Position numbers and translations under genes: made by a program. The notes below the pieces were generated by a model. It was not told the DNA's origin. It made no database searches and saw nothing but the letters and a program-made list of their open reading frames with translations. This document shows, in pieces, positions 1-8,823 of a stretch of 51,328 bases of DNA. Each line of letters opens with the position of its first letter. The stretch's first letter is position 1. This DNA is from an uncultured Parabacteroides sp. (lineage in GTDB: Bacteria > Bacteroidota > Bacteroidia > Bacteroidales > Tannerellaceae), in the NCBI GenBank assembly GCA_949295065.1, contig CASFJQ010000018.1:1-51328 (forward strand), in the 5' to 3' direction.

Positions 1-18
1 AACTACTTAAAAGTAGAA

Positions 19-429
19 ATGGAAATTTTTGACGAAAAAAACGACGATACTTATCGCACAGTTTATTTCAACGAAGCGCCGATTCACGAAGAATTTGCGT
101 TGGCAATGCAAAACCTTGCATTCCATATTGAAAAAATTACGGGAACAAGTTACCATAATCTTGCAGTTGACGGATATTACCGCCAGCCGTCGGGAAACAG
201 TGAGCTGCTGACCATATATGCCCATCTTTCAGTGAATTACGAGTCTTCAACTAATATGGCTGTCCGTCTGCATCTTGGCAAAGATGAATATGCTTGGATA
301 GACCGCCTTTTGGAAGATTTGTCTTTGTGCGAACGTGAAGCGTTATTGTATATCACGAAAGGCAAGCGTTACGGTCTGGATAAGTTTCTGTCAATTAACA
401 CCAATGTTGAACCAAAAAAAGTTGCGTAA
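19..429 (+). CDS. Hypothetical protein, mobile-element context
   Basis: A 136-residue protein that I do not recognise. It is acidic, soluble-looking, with no signal peptide or membrane segment; the C-terminal third (about residues 90-136) looks helical and charged and ends in a basic tail. The ATG follows an A-rich stretch, as is usual in Bacteroidetes. It lies directly before a frameshifted small gene, a nuclease fragment and a phage-type replication gene, so it is probably cargo of the same degraded phage or integrative element. No function is proposed. What lies before position 1 is unknown. Confidence 0.55.
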   Translation: MEIFDEKNDDTYRTVYFNEAPIHEEFALAMQNLAFHIEKITGTSYHNLAVDGYYRQPSGNSELLTIYAHLSVNYESSTNMAVRLHLGKDEYAWIDRLLEDLSLCEREALLYITKGKRYGLDKFLSINTNVEPKKVA

Positions 430-431
430 TT

Positions 432-693
432 ATGAAAAACTACAGAGTTTTTAAGCTCCTGCCTTTTCGACAATGAGGCAAAGAAAAAGTACAATGAGCT
501 GAATGTCGGCGAACGCCTGAGCCGTGCTTACCATTTTGATTATCACCACGATTACGGCTATTTCTATGAAGAAGCCAACAATGCCTGGATAGCATTCGAC
601 AACCGGATGAACACGTATGAGGTTAAAATGTTCGACTCTCAGCATGAAGCTGAGCAATTCCTGATAGACTACAATGAGCTATTCGCCGCTTGA
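432..693 (+). pseudogene. Frameshifted small hypothetical gene
   Basis: The ATG at 432 begins MKNYRVF and hits a stop after 14 codons (TGA at 474). The next frame is open from about 436 to the TGA at 691-693 and has clear coding character (FDNEAKKKYNELNVGERL at the start, EAEQFLIDYNELFAA at the end) but lacks its own ATG at the proper place. Joining the two frames in the T-rich stretch at about 448-467 gives one protein of about 86 residues. A single-base insertion, possibly in the TTTTT run at 448-452, explains it. It starts 2 bases after the preceding gene, so the two were probably co-transcribed. The family is not recognised. Confidence 0.55.
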
Positions 694-697
694 CGAC

Positions 698-853
698 ATG
701 GTGTTCCGCAACACCGGCTTTCATGTCGTTGCGGAGCACCGTTTCCATCCCACGCGCGACTGGTGCTTTGATTTTGCGATTGTCGAGGCTAAAGTTGCCG
801 TCGAGGTTGCTGACTATGAGGACGGTGAGGTTGATTGTGAGGGCGGTCAATAG
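698..853 (+). pseudogene. Fragment of phage-type nuclease (VRR-NUC-like)
   Basis: A 51-codon reading frame starting four bases after the preceding stop. The stretch AEHRFHPTRDWCFDFA (about residues 12-27), followed by VEAKVAVEV, matches the pattern I know from small phage VRR-NUC-type endonucleases, where basic/aromatic residues precede an Asp-Phe-Ala and a Glu-Val of the nuclease core. In such proteins about 50-60 further residues follow (Gly-rich, then a basic helix). Here the frame instead runs into acidic residues and stops next to AAAATTG repeats. I read it as a 3'-truncated remnant. The family assignment is from motif memory only. Confidence 0.4.
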
Positions 854-854
854 T

Positions 855-889
855 AAATTGAAAATTGAAAATTGAAAATTGAAAATTGA
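855..889 (+). repeat. AAAATTG heptamer tandem repeat
   Basis: About five copies of the heptamer AAAATTG in tandem. The same heptamer recurs at about 10557-10593 behind rarA, there inside an octamer-repeat element. It sits at the truncated end of the nuclease fragment. Confidence 0.8.
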
Positions 890-890
890 T

Positions 891-925
891 TTAAACACGG
901 AGGCACAGAGGACACGGAGAATAAG
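891..925 (+). repeat. Arm of dispersed CACAGAG-type repeat
   Basis: The text TTTAAACACGGAGGCACAG and the following GGACACGGAG match the left arm of the palindromic element at 17777-17908 and are inverted to the right half of the copy at 1030-1137. It seems to be a solo arm. The bases up to 1030 hold no gene that I can support. Confidence 0.6.
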
Positions 926-1029
926 GAGTTTCCGTTCAATTGGGTTTGTAATCCCGTTCCAATCAATGTGGATTGCAAATGGGTTTTGGTGTCGCACTTT
1001 CAGCGCTCCGTTTCTCGACTTCATGCTAA

Positions 1030-1137
1030 GTGGGTGTTGCAAAACATAAATAATGAAACACAGAGGCACAAAGCCACAGAGGTAATATGTTGAGAATAAA
1101 TAAAATAAAAATCTCCGTGTTCTCCGTGTCCCTCCTA
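1030..1137 (+). repeat. Dispersed palindromic repeat, copy 1
   Basis: From TGTTGCAAAACATAAA through CACAGAGGTAATAT to ATCTCCGTGTTCTCCGTG, this stretch aligns at roughly 80% of about 97 positions with the reverse complement of 17806-17904. The two arms (CACAGAGGCACAAAG... and ...CTCCGTGTTCTCCGTG) are complementary, so RNA or single-stranded DNA could fold into one long hairpin. It encodes no protein. The outer TGTTGCAAAAC resembles the kind of terminal sequence seen on insertion sequences, so a MITE-like origin is possible. Confidence 0.65.
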
Positions 1138-1141
1138 TAAG

Positions 1142-1156
1142 AAGGCTTTCAGCCTT
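1142..1156. repeat. AAGGCT-TTC-AGCCTT hairpin
   Basis: Perfect 6-bp inverted repeat with a 3-base loop. The identical 15 bases followed by GATA recur at 8900-8914 inside another inverted-repeat element. Confidence 0.7.
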
Positions 1157-1202
1157 GATAAATAGCTAACTGATAAATAAAAACTAATAAACTGAAAAAA
1201 TT

Positions 1203-2177
1203 ATGGCTAGACCAATAAAAGAAGGATTGGATTATTTTCCAATGGATGTAGATATACTGCATAATATAAAGATACGCAGAGCAATAAAACAATATGGAGA
1301 AAAAGGTTTTATGGCTTACGCATTTTTGCTTTGTGAAATATACAAGAATTCATATTATATTGAAATAAAGGATAATGAAGTTTTTGAATTGTCTGATTTA
1401 TTCGGAATAACAGAAGACGAATCATTGCAGATGCTTGACGGCTTGGTTAATCTAAAATTGTTTGATGCGGAAATGTGGAAAACGAAGAGAATTCTAACTT
1501 CTGTGGAGATTCAAAAAAGATATTTTACAGCAAAGATAAAAAAGAGCATAAACATAAAAACAATGCCTTATTTACTTGATATGGCAATTATTCCGGTAAA
1601 AACTCAAGTTATTGCAGAAAAAACCCCGGTTAATTCGGAAGAAATGCCACAAAGTAAAGTAAAGGAAAGTAAAGTAAAGGAAAGTATAGTAAAAGAAAGT
1701 AAAGTAAAAAATTTATATTCTTCTTCTTCATCATCCGCGTGCGCGTGCGCGCAAGAAGCGAATGGAGTTATAGTTTTAGAGGAAGAAATTAAAAAGCCAA
1801 ACTCATTCAGCGAAAACTGCAAGAAGTGGAATGCCGAGCTTATGAAAGACGAAGAATGGCTGAGCAGCGTTGTCAGAAGTAGCGGAAAAGGATCTCCGAT
1901 ATTAGGACTGCTGCCAGAAATTATGGACTATTTTGAACAGCACATAGTTTCAATCGGCGAAACCGGTTCGATGCTTAACATCAACGACTACAAACGCCGT
2001 CTGATAAACTGGTGGAGATACATGAAATTCCGGTCAGTTCCGGAGATATTGGAACAGCAAAATTCAAAGCCCCGTAAAATTCGGGAAGAAAAGAAATCGA
2101 AGGTTGACGAGGCTATGGAATGTGCTCAAAGAGCGAGTGTTATTGCACAACGATTATTAGATGGAGGAGGATTGTAA
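1203..2177 (+). CDS. Phage-type replication protein, DUF4373 (Lin1244/Lin1753-like)
   Basis: A 324-residue protein. Residues 1-95 (KEGLDYFPMDVD, then a conserved KYG-type helix and ...CEIYKNSYYIE...) match the DUF4373 N-terminal domain of phage and plasmid replisome-organiser proteins in Bacteroidetes and Firmicutes, which resemble DnaD/replication initiators with a winged-helix fold. Residues about 149-163 are a repetitive Lys/Glu/Ser linker (KVKES repeats encoded by tandem AAAGTAAAGGA units), followed by a serine run and CACA. The C-terminal part (about 205-290) carries the conserved region usually found in these proteins. It is still an intact frame although its neighbours are broken. It probably acted in replication of the element; role inferred from family. 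Confidence 0.75.
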   Translation: MARPIKEGLDYFPMDVDILHNIKIRRAIKQYGEKGFMAYAFLLCEIYKNSYYIEIKDNEVFELSDLFGITEDESLQMLDGLVNLKLFDAEMWKTKRILTSVEIQKRYFTAKIKKSINIKTMPYLLDMAIIPVKTQVIAEKTPVNSEEMPQSKVKESKVKESIVKESKVKNLYSSSSSSACACAQEANGVIVLEEEIKKPNSFSENCKKWNAELMKDEEWLSSVVRSSGKGSPILGLLPEIMDYFEQHIVSIGETGSMLNINDYKRRLINWWRYMKFRSVPEILEQQNSKPRKIREEKKSKVDEAMECAQRASVIAQRLLDGGGL

Positions 2178-2178
2178 T

Positions 2179-2864
2179 ATGGAAAACAGTTATGAAGAAA
2201 TGAAGCTTTATAAAGCAATGCATGAAAGAAAGATAAAAGATATGAGCCAGAAAGAGTTGACCGAGTTTGTATCATCCCAGATAGTGCAATGTTATTTTAT
2301 GGTCGGTTATCAGACTTATGAAGAAAAGGCGGTTGGTGTAATTTCCGCAAAACTCGTGTCAGACCTTTTTCAGTGTTATTCTTATCTGACATGCAAGGAA
2401 ATTGAATATTGTTTTGAAAACGGAGCAAAAGGACGCTTAGGCCGCTTTAACGGAATAAATCTTTGGACATTCACAACCTGGCTTGAAAAATACAAGACGA
2501 GCGATATTCGCCAACAGGTGCGCAAAAGGATTCAGGAAGAAGAACAGCAAAAAGCCCTTTCCGCCGACAACAGCCTTTCTTCTGCCGACAAGGATTTGGA
2601 ATACGCCCGCGAAGCCTTCCGCCGCTATAAAAACGGAGAAAGTCTGGAAATGCTCCGCCCGCCATATATCTACAAGACTTTGCAGGACCGTGGAATTATC
2701 ACACCCGCGAGCAGAAACTGGAAGCCTTGGAGCGTTTCAAGGATTTTAAACCGACCAGAGATCTTAAAATCCCGGAACATGCTTGTCAGTATATCATAAA
2801 ATCCCAGGCTATGGCGTGGTTACTGAAGCAGGAGTTTGATAAGTGGGGGGAGATGAGGGCGTGA
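2179..2864 (+). pseudogene. Frameshifted phage-type hypothetical protein
   Basis: I place the start at the ATG at 2179, which has a good Shine-Dalgarno (GGAGGAGG at 2163-2170), rather than the in-frame ATG at 2161 that overlaps it. The first frame gives about 175 residues of good coding sequence (helical, ending RPPYIYKTLQDRGIIT). Then the sense moves into another frame that continues EQKLEALERFKDFKP...IKSQAMAWLLKQEFDKWGEMRA and stops at 2862-2864. The second part looks like the genuine C-terminus of this phage family. The change corresponds to loss of one base near 2700-2715. The annotated-style frame instead runs to a spurious stop at 2797-2799. It follows the DUF4373 gene by one base, a common pairing. 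Confidence 0.6.
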
Positions 2865-3094
2865 GGTGTGAAAAAATTATGCATAATAAATATTTTTTTT
2901 GCAAGTATATATTTTATTTATAGCCTAAGTTTTATCTTGTTTTTTTGACAAAAAGATATTGTAATAGGCGTGTTTTGCGAAATATTGTTTTTGTTTATTG
3001 CGATAAACTCTCGTATTTGTGCTGATAAGTGTTATTTTGATAAGTTACAAAATGAAATCAAAATCACTGTTGGTCTGACAAAAAATAAGAAACT
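2865..3094. other. A/T-rich intergenic region, no gene
   Basis: No coding frame that I can support. It contains two near-direct copies of TGATAAGT (in GCTGATAAGTG and TTTGATAAGTT, about 3020-3044), which could be an operator for the SusC promoter that follows, but nothing proves this. Confidence 0.5.
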
Positions 3095-3095
3095 G

Positions 3096-3126
3096 TTGCA
3101 TTATGTGTAAAAAGTTTATACTTTTG
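3096..3126 (+). promoter_or_regulatory. Bacteroidetes-type promoter of the susCD pair
   Basis: A -33 TTG (3096-3098), 20-base spacer and -7 TACTTTTG (3119-3126) match the TTTG / TAnnTTTG consensus. Transcription would start near 3133, leaving a leader of about 170 bases before the coding start. Confidence 0.65.
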
Positions 3127-3301
3127 CGCTGTTTTTCTTTTTAAAGGGATTAAGAACTGTATGAATAAAAACAATTGTGTAGAGTTTTTGAAAAGCTAGA
3201 AGACCTTTGTTTGAAATTTAAGAGTTAGTTGATTGTGGCTTTTTAAAAGTTTTTACTTCGATTTGAAAATAAAATGTATGTTTAATAATAAAAGTGTGTT
3301 T

Positions 3302-6300
3302 ATGGAAAATAAGTTTACACTTGCTTCTCTATGCCTGTTGATGGGTATGGGAACAGCTTTTGCACAGAACACTCAGGTAAAAGGTAACGTTGTTGATGAA
3401 ACTGGTATGCCTGTTATCGGTGCTTCTGTGATTGTGAAAGGTACAACAGTCGGAATCGTTACCGACTTTGACGGTAACTTTACTTTGGAAGTTCCGGCAG
3501 AGGGTAAAGAATTGGAGATTTCATACATTGGTATGGAAAAACAGACTGTTAAGGTTGCTCCAAATGTTAATGTTGTATTGAAGAACGATACACAGAACCT
3601 TGACGAAATCGTAGTAACAGCAATGGGTATTTCTAAAGAAAAGAAAGCCTTGGGTTATGCTGTTCAGGATGTGAAATCAGATGAATTGACAAAGGCTGCA
3701 AGTACAAACTTGGCAGGAGCTTTGCAGGGTAAGGTTTCAGGTGTTGAAATCACTCCTTCTTCTGGTATGCCTGGTGCATCTTCAAAAATTACTATCCGTG
3801 GTGCACGTTCATTTACTGGTGACAACACTCCGTTGTATGTAGTTGATGGTATGCCTATTGCATCAACTGCAGATATCAGTACCGGAAATTCTGTAACTGG
3901 TACAGACTTTGCTTCTCGTTCATTGGATATCGACCCTAATGATATTGAAAGTGTGAATATCCTTAAAGGTCAGGCTGCTTCTGCTCTTTATGGTATGCGT
4001 GCATCAAATGGTGTTATCGTAATTACAACAAAGAGCGGTAAAGGTGCAGCTAAAGGTAAACCACGTGTTACTATCAACACAAACTTGTCTTTTGATAAAG
4101 TATCAACAACTCCTGAATATCAGAAAACATATGCTCAGGGTATAAATGGAGCTTATTCTCCATATGCTTCAACTGCGTGGGGACCTAAGATTGAAGATTT
4201 GGCAAATGACCCAACATATGGTGGTAATGTTGCTAATGCTTATACAAACAATGGTGCAAATTTGCATCAGGGACAGTATTATGTTGCTCAGCGTGCTGCA
4301 GCTGGTTTGGATCCATGGGCAACACCTCAGGCTTATGATAATATAAAAGATTTCTTCCAGACAGGTGTTACATGGAGCAATAATGTGAATGTTTCTCAGG
4401 CTTTTGACAAAGGTAACTATTCATTCTCTTTGGGTAATACAACTCAGAATGGTATTATTCCTAATACTGGGCTTGACCGTTACAATGCAAAATTGACAGC
4501 AGAAGCTAAGTTGCATGAAAACTGGACAACAGGTTTCTCAGGTAACTTTGTTACTTCAAAATTGAACAAGCAGTCTTCTGCAAATAATGGTCTTGTTGCA
4601 ACTGTTTATGGTGCTCCGGCAAGTTACGATTTGGCAGGTATTCCATCACACGTGGAAGGTGACCCATATACACAGAATACATTCCGTGCAACATCTGGTT
4701 TTGACGGACCTTACTGGGCTGTTGAAAACAATGAATTTATTGAACGTTCACAGCGTTTTTATGGTAATACATTCTTGAATTATACTACAAAATTCAATAC
4801 AGATCACCATAAATTGAATGTTAAGTATCAGTTGGGTGTTGACTCATATACAACAAACTATACTGATTCTTGGGGCTATGGCCATGCAAATGGTTTGGGT
4901 TCAATAGACCATTACGGATATACTGTAACAGAAATGAACTCATTGTTTACAGCTGCTTATACTTGGAATATCAACGAAGACTGGACTTTCGATGCTATGG
5001 TTGGTAATGAGTTTGTTCATAACCAGCGTAAGTTCTATGAATCTTATGGTGCAAACTATAACTTCCCGGGTTGGAACCATATCGACAATGCAACAACTTT
5101 GATTGCAACTGAATCATTAAGAAAGAAACGTACAGTTGGTAACTTTGCTAACGTATCAGCTTCTTATGCAAATATGTTGTATTTGAATGCTACAGTACGT
5201 AACGATATTGTTTCAAACATGCCTCGCAACAACCGTTCGTTTACTTATCCTTCTGTGTCATTGGGATGGATTTTCACAGAACTTGATGCGTTGGATAACA
5301 ATGTGTTGACATACGGTAAACTTCGTGCTTCTTACGCTGAAGTAGGTATGGCTGGTGATTATTATGAAAGCTATTATACAACTCCGGCTTATGGTGGTGG
5401 TTTCTATGGTGATACGCCGTTGCAGTATCCGATGGGCGGTATAACTTCTTTCACTCAGTATGGTGTTGTTTATGACCCTAATTTGAAACCTCAGAATACT
5501 AAATCATATGAATTGGGTGCTGACTTGTCATTCTTTGACGGTTTGGTTTCATTGAACTATACATATTCTCGTCAGAATGTAACAGACCAGATTTTCCAAG
5601 TGCCTTTGGCTGGTTCAACAGGTTCTTCTTCATTGATGACTAACGGTGGTGCCATCCATACTAACGCACACGAAGTGACATTGGCTGTAAATCCAATCAA
5701 CACTAAAAACTTCAAATGGGATTTCGCATTCAACTTCTCAAAAATCGACAACTATGTTGATGAGTTGGCTCCGGGTGTTGAAAGCATCTTCTTGGGTGGT
5801 TTCGTAGATCCTCAGGTTCGCGCTAATATCGGTTCTAAGTTCCCGGTAATCTATGGTACACAGTATTTGCGTAACGATAATGGTGATATCGTAGTTGATG
5901 AAAATGGTATGCCACAGCTTGGTTCTGAAGGTGTTATCGGTACTGTTTCTCCTGATTTCATGTTAGGTTTCAATACTTCATTCGAAATCTATAAATTACG
6001 TATCGGTGCTACATTGGATTGGAAGTGTGGTGGTGATATGTATAGCGGAACATTGAATACATTGAACTATTACGGAACAAGCCAGTTGTCTGCAGATATG
6101 CGTGAAAAAGAATATTTCTACTTTGAAAAACCAGCAGTAAAACAGAATGCTGACGGAACATATTCTCCTAATGATATCAAGATTGCAGGTTCTGATGCAT
6201 TCAACTATTATAATATTATGAGTGCAATTTCGGAAGCTGGAGTTTATGGTAGTGGTTATTTGAAATTGAGAGAACTTTCTTTGAGTTATCCGATTTGGGA

Positions 6301-6478
6301 AACAAAAGGTCTGAATGTTAATTTGAGCTTGTTTGCCCGCAATATTATTTTGTGGTCTGAGCTTAAAGGTTTGGATCCAGAAGCTTCTCAGGGTAACAAC
6401 AATATGGGTGGCGGTTTCGAACGCTTCTCTATGCCGGGTGCTTCAAGCTATGGTTTTGGTCTTAATGTTCAATTCTAA
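3302..6478 (+). CDS. SusC/RagA-family TonB-dependent outer-membrane transporter
   Basis: A TonB-dependent transporter of 1058 residues. I choose the ATG at 3302 because it gives a compact signal peptide (MENKFTLASLCLLMGMGTAFA, cleavage before Gln22). An in-frame ATG at 3278 and a TTG at 3233 would add residues ahead of it. Domain order: signal peptide; carboxypeptidase-regulatory-like beta sandwich at about 24-95; TonB-interacting segment LDEIVVTA at 100-107; plug at about 115-235 with the VDGMPI motif; then a beta barrel rich in Tyr/Asn/Gly ending in a C-terminal Phe. It imports a ligand captured by the SusD-like lipoprotein encoded 2 bases downstream. No sigma/anti-sigma pair, glycosidase or sensor is adjacent, so the substrate cannot be inferred; such orphan pairs may take glycans, peptides or other nutrients. 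Confidence 0.93.
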   Translation: MENKFTLASLCLLMGMGTAFAQNTQVKGNVVDETGMPVIGASVIVKGTTVGIVTDFDGNFTLEVPAEGKELEISYIGMEKQTVKVAPNVNVVLKNDTQNLDEIVVTAMGISKEKKALGYAVQDVKSDELTKAASTNLAGALQGKVSGVEITPSSGMPGASSKITIRGARSFTGDNTPLYVVDGMPIASTADISTGNSVTGTDFASRSLDIDPNDIESVNILKGQAASALYGMRASNGVIVITTKSGKGAAKGKPRVTINTNLSFDKVSTTPEYQKTYAQGINGAYSPYASTAWGPKIEDLANDPTYGGNVANAYTNNGANLHQGQYYVAQRAAAGLDPWATPQAYDNIKDFFQTGVTWSNNVNVSQAFDKGNYSFSLGNTTQNGIIPNTGLDRYNAKLTAEAKLHENWTTGFSGNFVTSKLNKQSSANNGLVATVYGAPASYDLAGIPSHVEGDPYTQNTFRATSGFDGPYWAVENNEFIERSQRFYGNTFLNYTTKFNTDHHKLNVKYQLGVDSYTTNYTDSWGYGHANGLGSIDHYGYTVTEMNSLFTAAYTWNINEDWTFDAMVGNEFVHNQRKFYESYGANYNFPGWNHIDNATTLIATESLRKKRTVGNFANVSASYANMLYLNATVRNDIVSNMPRNNRSFTYPSVSLGWIFTELDALDNNVLTYGKLRASYAEVGMAGDYYESYYTTPAYGGGFYGDTPLQYPMGGITSFTQYGVVYDPNLKPQNTKSYELGADLSFFDGLVSLNYTYSRQNVTDQIFQVPLAGSTGSSSLMTNGGAIHTNAHEVTLAVNPINTKNFKWDFAFNFSKIDNYVDELAPGVESIFLGGFVDPQVRANIGSKFPVIYGTQYLRNDNGDIVVDENGMPQLGSEGVIGTVSPDFMLGFNTSFEIYKLRIGATLDWKCGGDMYSGTLNTLNYYGTSQLSADMREKEYFYFEKPAVKQNADGTYSPNDIKIAGSDAFNYYNIMSAISEAGVYGSGYLKLRELSLSYPIWETKGLNVNLSLFARNIILWSELKGLDPEASQGNNNMGGGFERFSMPGASSYGFGLNVQF

Positions 6479-6480
6479 AA

Positions 6481-8034
6481 ATGCATAAAACAATGAAATT
6501 TTCAAATATATCTAAAGGTCTTTTGGCCGGAATGGCTTTGACTGCAGTAATGTCGTCTTGCTCGGAAGATAAAATGGATGAAATCAACAAGGATCTCAAC
6601 CATACAACAGATGTTCCTGCAAGATTGATTCTGACAGACGTTATGACTTCTACTGCTTTTAGCGTGGTTAGTGGTGACTATAACCTGTATTCAGGAATGT
6701 ATATCGAACACGAAACAGGTTCACACAACCAGTTTTATAATGCAGAGATACGTACAGCATGTACTGCTGCTTCAACTTTGAATAACTCTTGGAGCGGAAC
6801 TTATACAACTTTGAAAAATGCTAAGGATGTTATCGCTAAATGTGCTGATGGTGGCCCACAGGAAGGCAACTATATCACACGTGGTATTGCTGAAGTGCTT
6901 GCAGCATATAATTTGGCTGTAATCACTGATATGCACGGTGACACTCCTTGGACTGAAGCTTGTGATTATTCTTCATTCATGACTCCAAAAATTGATAAGC
7001 AGGAAGATATCTATAAAGATATTATAGCTTATCTGGATGCTGCAATTGAAGATTTGCAGAAGACTGACTTGGTTAAGGTTGGTGATCAGGATTTGATTTA
7101 TAAGGGTGATGCTTCATTGTGGTTGAAGACTGCTTATGGTTTGAAGGCTCGCTATACTATGCGTTTGCTTGCACGCAGCTCTGATGTTAACGGTGATATG
7201 AATAAGGTTCTTGATTATGTTTCAAAATCTTATACATCTGCTGCTGAACAGTGCAGTTACAACATGTATAACACAGGTGTGAATATGAACCCGTTCTTTG
7301 GTGTATTCTGGTCTCGTTATGGAGAAGTGGCAAGTCACAGTATGTTTGACAAATTGGTTGAACGTAATGACCCGCGTATTCGCCGTTGTTATATGGAACC
7401 ACAAAGCCAGACAATGATTTCATCAAAGGATGATGAATTGTTGAACTTGGCTAACAACGGTAATTTGAACCAGAGCCAGTTGGAATATACAACTTCAATG
7501 TATGTTGCTGCTCAGACAGCTCCAACTCACATCTTGAGTTATCATGAAGTGTTGTTCCTTAAGGCAGAGGCTCAGGCTCGTTTGAACCAGAAAGATGCAG
7601 CTAAAGCAACATTGAAAGAAGCTGTGGTTGCTGCAATGGCAAATATGGAAGTTAACGTTAAGGCTGCAATCAACTCAACTTATTGGGGTGGATTTGACAA
7701 TGTGACTGAAGAAGTGACAACTGAAGAAGCTGCACAATATTTTGATAACAACGTAGCTCCTTTGTTTGATGCAGATCCGGTTAAGGAAATTATGATTCAG
7801 AAATATATTGCATTCTGGAACGCAAACGGTGAATCTACTGAATGTTATAATGATGTTCGTAGAATGAGAGCTTTGGGCAAGGATGTTTATGCATTGCAGA
7901 ATCCTGGTAAATTCCCATTGCGTATGCCTTACGGTAATGATGATACAACAACTAATCCAAATGTTCAGGAAGCATATGGTGACGGTCAGTATGTATTTAC
8001 AGAAAACGTTTGGTGGGCTGGTGGCTCAAGATAA
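6481..8034 (+). CDS. SusD/RagB-family nutrient-binding lipoprotein
   Basis: A 517-residue surface lipoprotein: hydrophobic leader with lipobox AVMSSC (Cys27), then SEDKMDEIN typical of the lipoprotein export region. The body is of the SusD-like_2 kind (TPR-like helices; YNLAVITDMHGDTPWTEAC at about 140-160; SYHEVLFLKAEAQARL at about 353-370, a hallmark helix). An in-frame second ATG at 6493 is an equally plausible start. It forms the lid of the SusC transporter encoded directly upstream with a 2-base gap. A terminator follows, so the two genes form a closed transcription unit. The substrate is unknown. Confidence 0.92.
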   Translation: MHKTMKFSNISKGLLAGMALTAVMSSCSEDKMDEINKDLNHTTDVPARLILTDVMTSTAFSVVSGDYNLYSGMYIEHETGSHNQFYNAEIRTACTAASTLNNSWSGTYTTLKNAKDVIAKCADGGPQEGNYITRGIAEVLAAYNLAVITDMHGDTPWTEACDYSSFMTPKIDKQEDIYKDIIAYLDAAIEDLQKTDLVKVGDQDLIYKGDASLWLKTAYGLKARYTMRLLARSSDVNGDMNKVLDYVSKSYTSAAEQCSYNMYNTGVNMNPFFGVFWSRYGEVASHSMFDKLVERNDPRIRRCYMEPQSQTMISSKDDELLNLANNGNLNQSQLEYTTSMYVAAQTAPTHILSYHEVLFLKAEAQARLNQKDAAKATLKEAVVAAMANMEVNVKAAINSTYWGGFDNVTEEVTTEEAAQYFDNNVAPLFDADPVKEIMIQKYIAFWNANGESTECYNDVRRMRALGKDVYALQNPGKFPLRMPYGNDDTTTNPNVQEAYGDGQYVFTENVWWAGGSR

Positions 8035-8062
8035 TATTTGAACATATTATTAATTATTTTAG

Positions 8063-8098
8063 GATGCTCTCTTCTTAATGAAGGGAGCATCTTTTTTT
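8063..8098 (+). terminator. Rho-independent terminator of susCD
   Basis: Stem GATGCTCTC (8063-8071) with GGGAGCATC (8083-8091), one G-T pair, 11-base loop, then seven T. Confidence 0.85.
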
Positions 8099-8188
8099 AG
8101 TAGTACAGGTGTCTCTCCGTTTTTTTACCCATTCACTCTTTCTTTTGGGCTGAAATCCGAACTTTTGCTAAACCCTAAGTTGTGACTT

Positions 8189-8440
8189 TTATGCATCAAC
8201 CCCTTTTCTGTAGAGGTAATCAGGGGCGAAATCAGCTCCATTGAACCATTCAATAGTCCAGTGAGTCAAACCAAATTGAACGAAATTTTTCAGGTCTTTT
8301 AATGGTTCAAACATTTTTCCTTTCAATAAAGGGTAAAAATCAATTCTTTTTACTTTACCATTACTGAACTCCAAATCCATGGTATAGTCTTTTATGTATT
8401 CTACACCAGTAACTCTGATCAAATCTATATCTTCTGTCAT
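8189..8440 (-). CDS. DUF2442 domain protein
   Basis: An 83-residue protein matching DUF2442: an N-terminal beta-rich part (VTGVEYIKDYTMDLEFSNG), then a central FEPLKD.NFVQ segment and a C-terminal IEWFNGADFAPDYLY box typical of the family. It is encoded 7 bases downstream of a DUF4160 gene. These two small families are often paired, and have been proposed to form toxin-antitoxin-like modules, but no activity can be read from the sequence. Function unknown; the pairing is what I can see. Confidence 0.8.
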   Translation of the reverse strand: MTEDIDLIRVTGVEYIKDYTMDLEFSNGKVKRIDFYPLLKGKMFEPLKDLKNFVQFGLTHWTIEWFNGADFAPDYLYRKGVDA

Positions 8441-8447
8441 AGTTTGT

Positions 8448-8726
8448 TTATTTTAGAGGTTCTATTTTTTGAGCTTCTTCTCCATTTTGCAGGCGATTCC
8501 AATTATCAACTAATTCTTGTTTATGTAATTCCATCCAAAGAAAAACTTGTTTTAAAGCATTGCTTGGAATTTCTCCTTTCACTATGCCTTTATGAATTGT
8601 GATAATGGCTTGATAGTCCCCATAACGAATGTGGAAATGGGGAGGATTGTGATAATTTGGCACAAATGTAGCGAAAAACTTGACATAGCGAAAAAGTAGC
8701 CGGAAAAGCTTTCTGAAATGTAGCAT
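8448..8726 (-). CDS. DUF4160 domain protein
   Basis: A 92-residue protein. Residues 24-85 fit DUF4160: HNPPHFHIRYGDYQAIITI, then a GEIPSNALKQVFLWMELHKQELVDNW helix. The first 20 residues (MLHFRKLFRLLFRYVKFF) do not look like the usual family start, which is normally a short segment ending a few residues before HNPPHFH. Either the N-terminus has been rebuilt after local mutation or the true start differs. It is upstream of and probably co-transcribed with the DUF2442 gene. Function unknown. Confidence 0.7.
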   Translation of the reverse strand: MLHFRKLFRLLFRYVKFFATFVPNYHNPPHFHIRYGDYQAIITIHKGIVKGEIPSNALKQVFLWMELHKQELVDNWNRLQNGEEAQKIEPLK

Positions 8727-8823
8727 CTGCTGAGAAATCTTATTTCTTCAGGATAAAATATTCATTGGTTTTTCGGGAACTAGAGAAGTTTATTTGTATC
8801 TTCGTTTAAGGTAAACATATAAT

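Noticed and set aside
623-1069. 148-codon minus-strand frame across 623-1069
   Set aside because: Its translation covers the reverse of the nuclease fragment and of the AAAATTG and CACAGAG repeats (it reads FNFQFSIFNL), so it is repeat-derived.
2700-2715. Programmed ribosomal frameshift in the phage gene
   Set aside because: No slippery heptamer (X XXY YYZ) or following pseudoknot is evident, and neighbouring genes are also broken, so mutation is simpler.
3233-3301. N-terminal extension of the SusC protein from the TTG at 3233
   Set aside because: It would put about 23 unrelated residues before a normal signal peptide that begins at the ATG at 3302.
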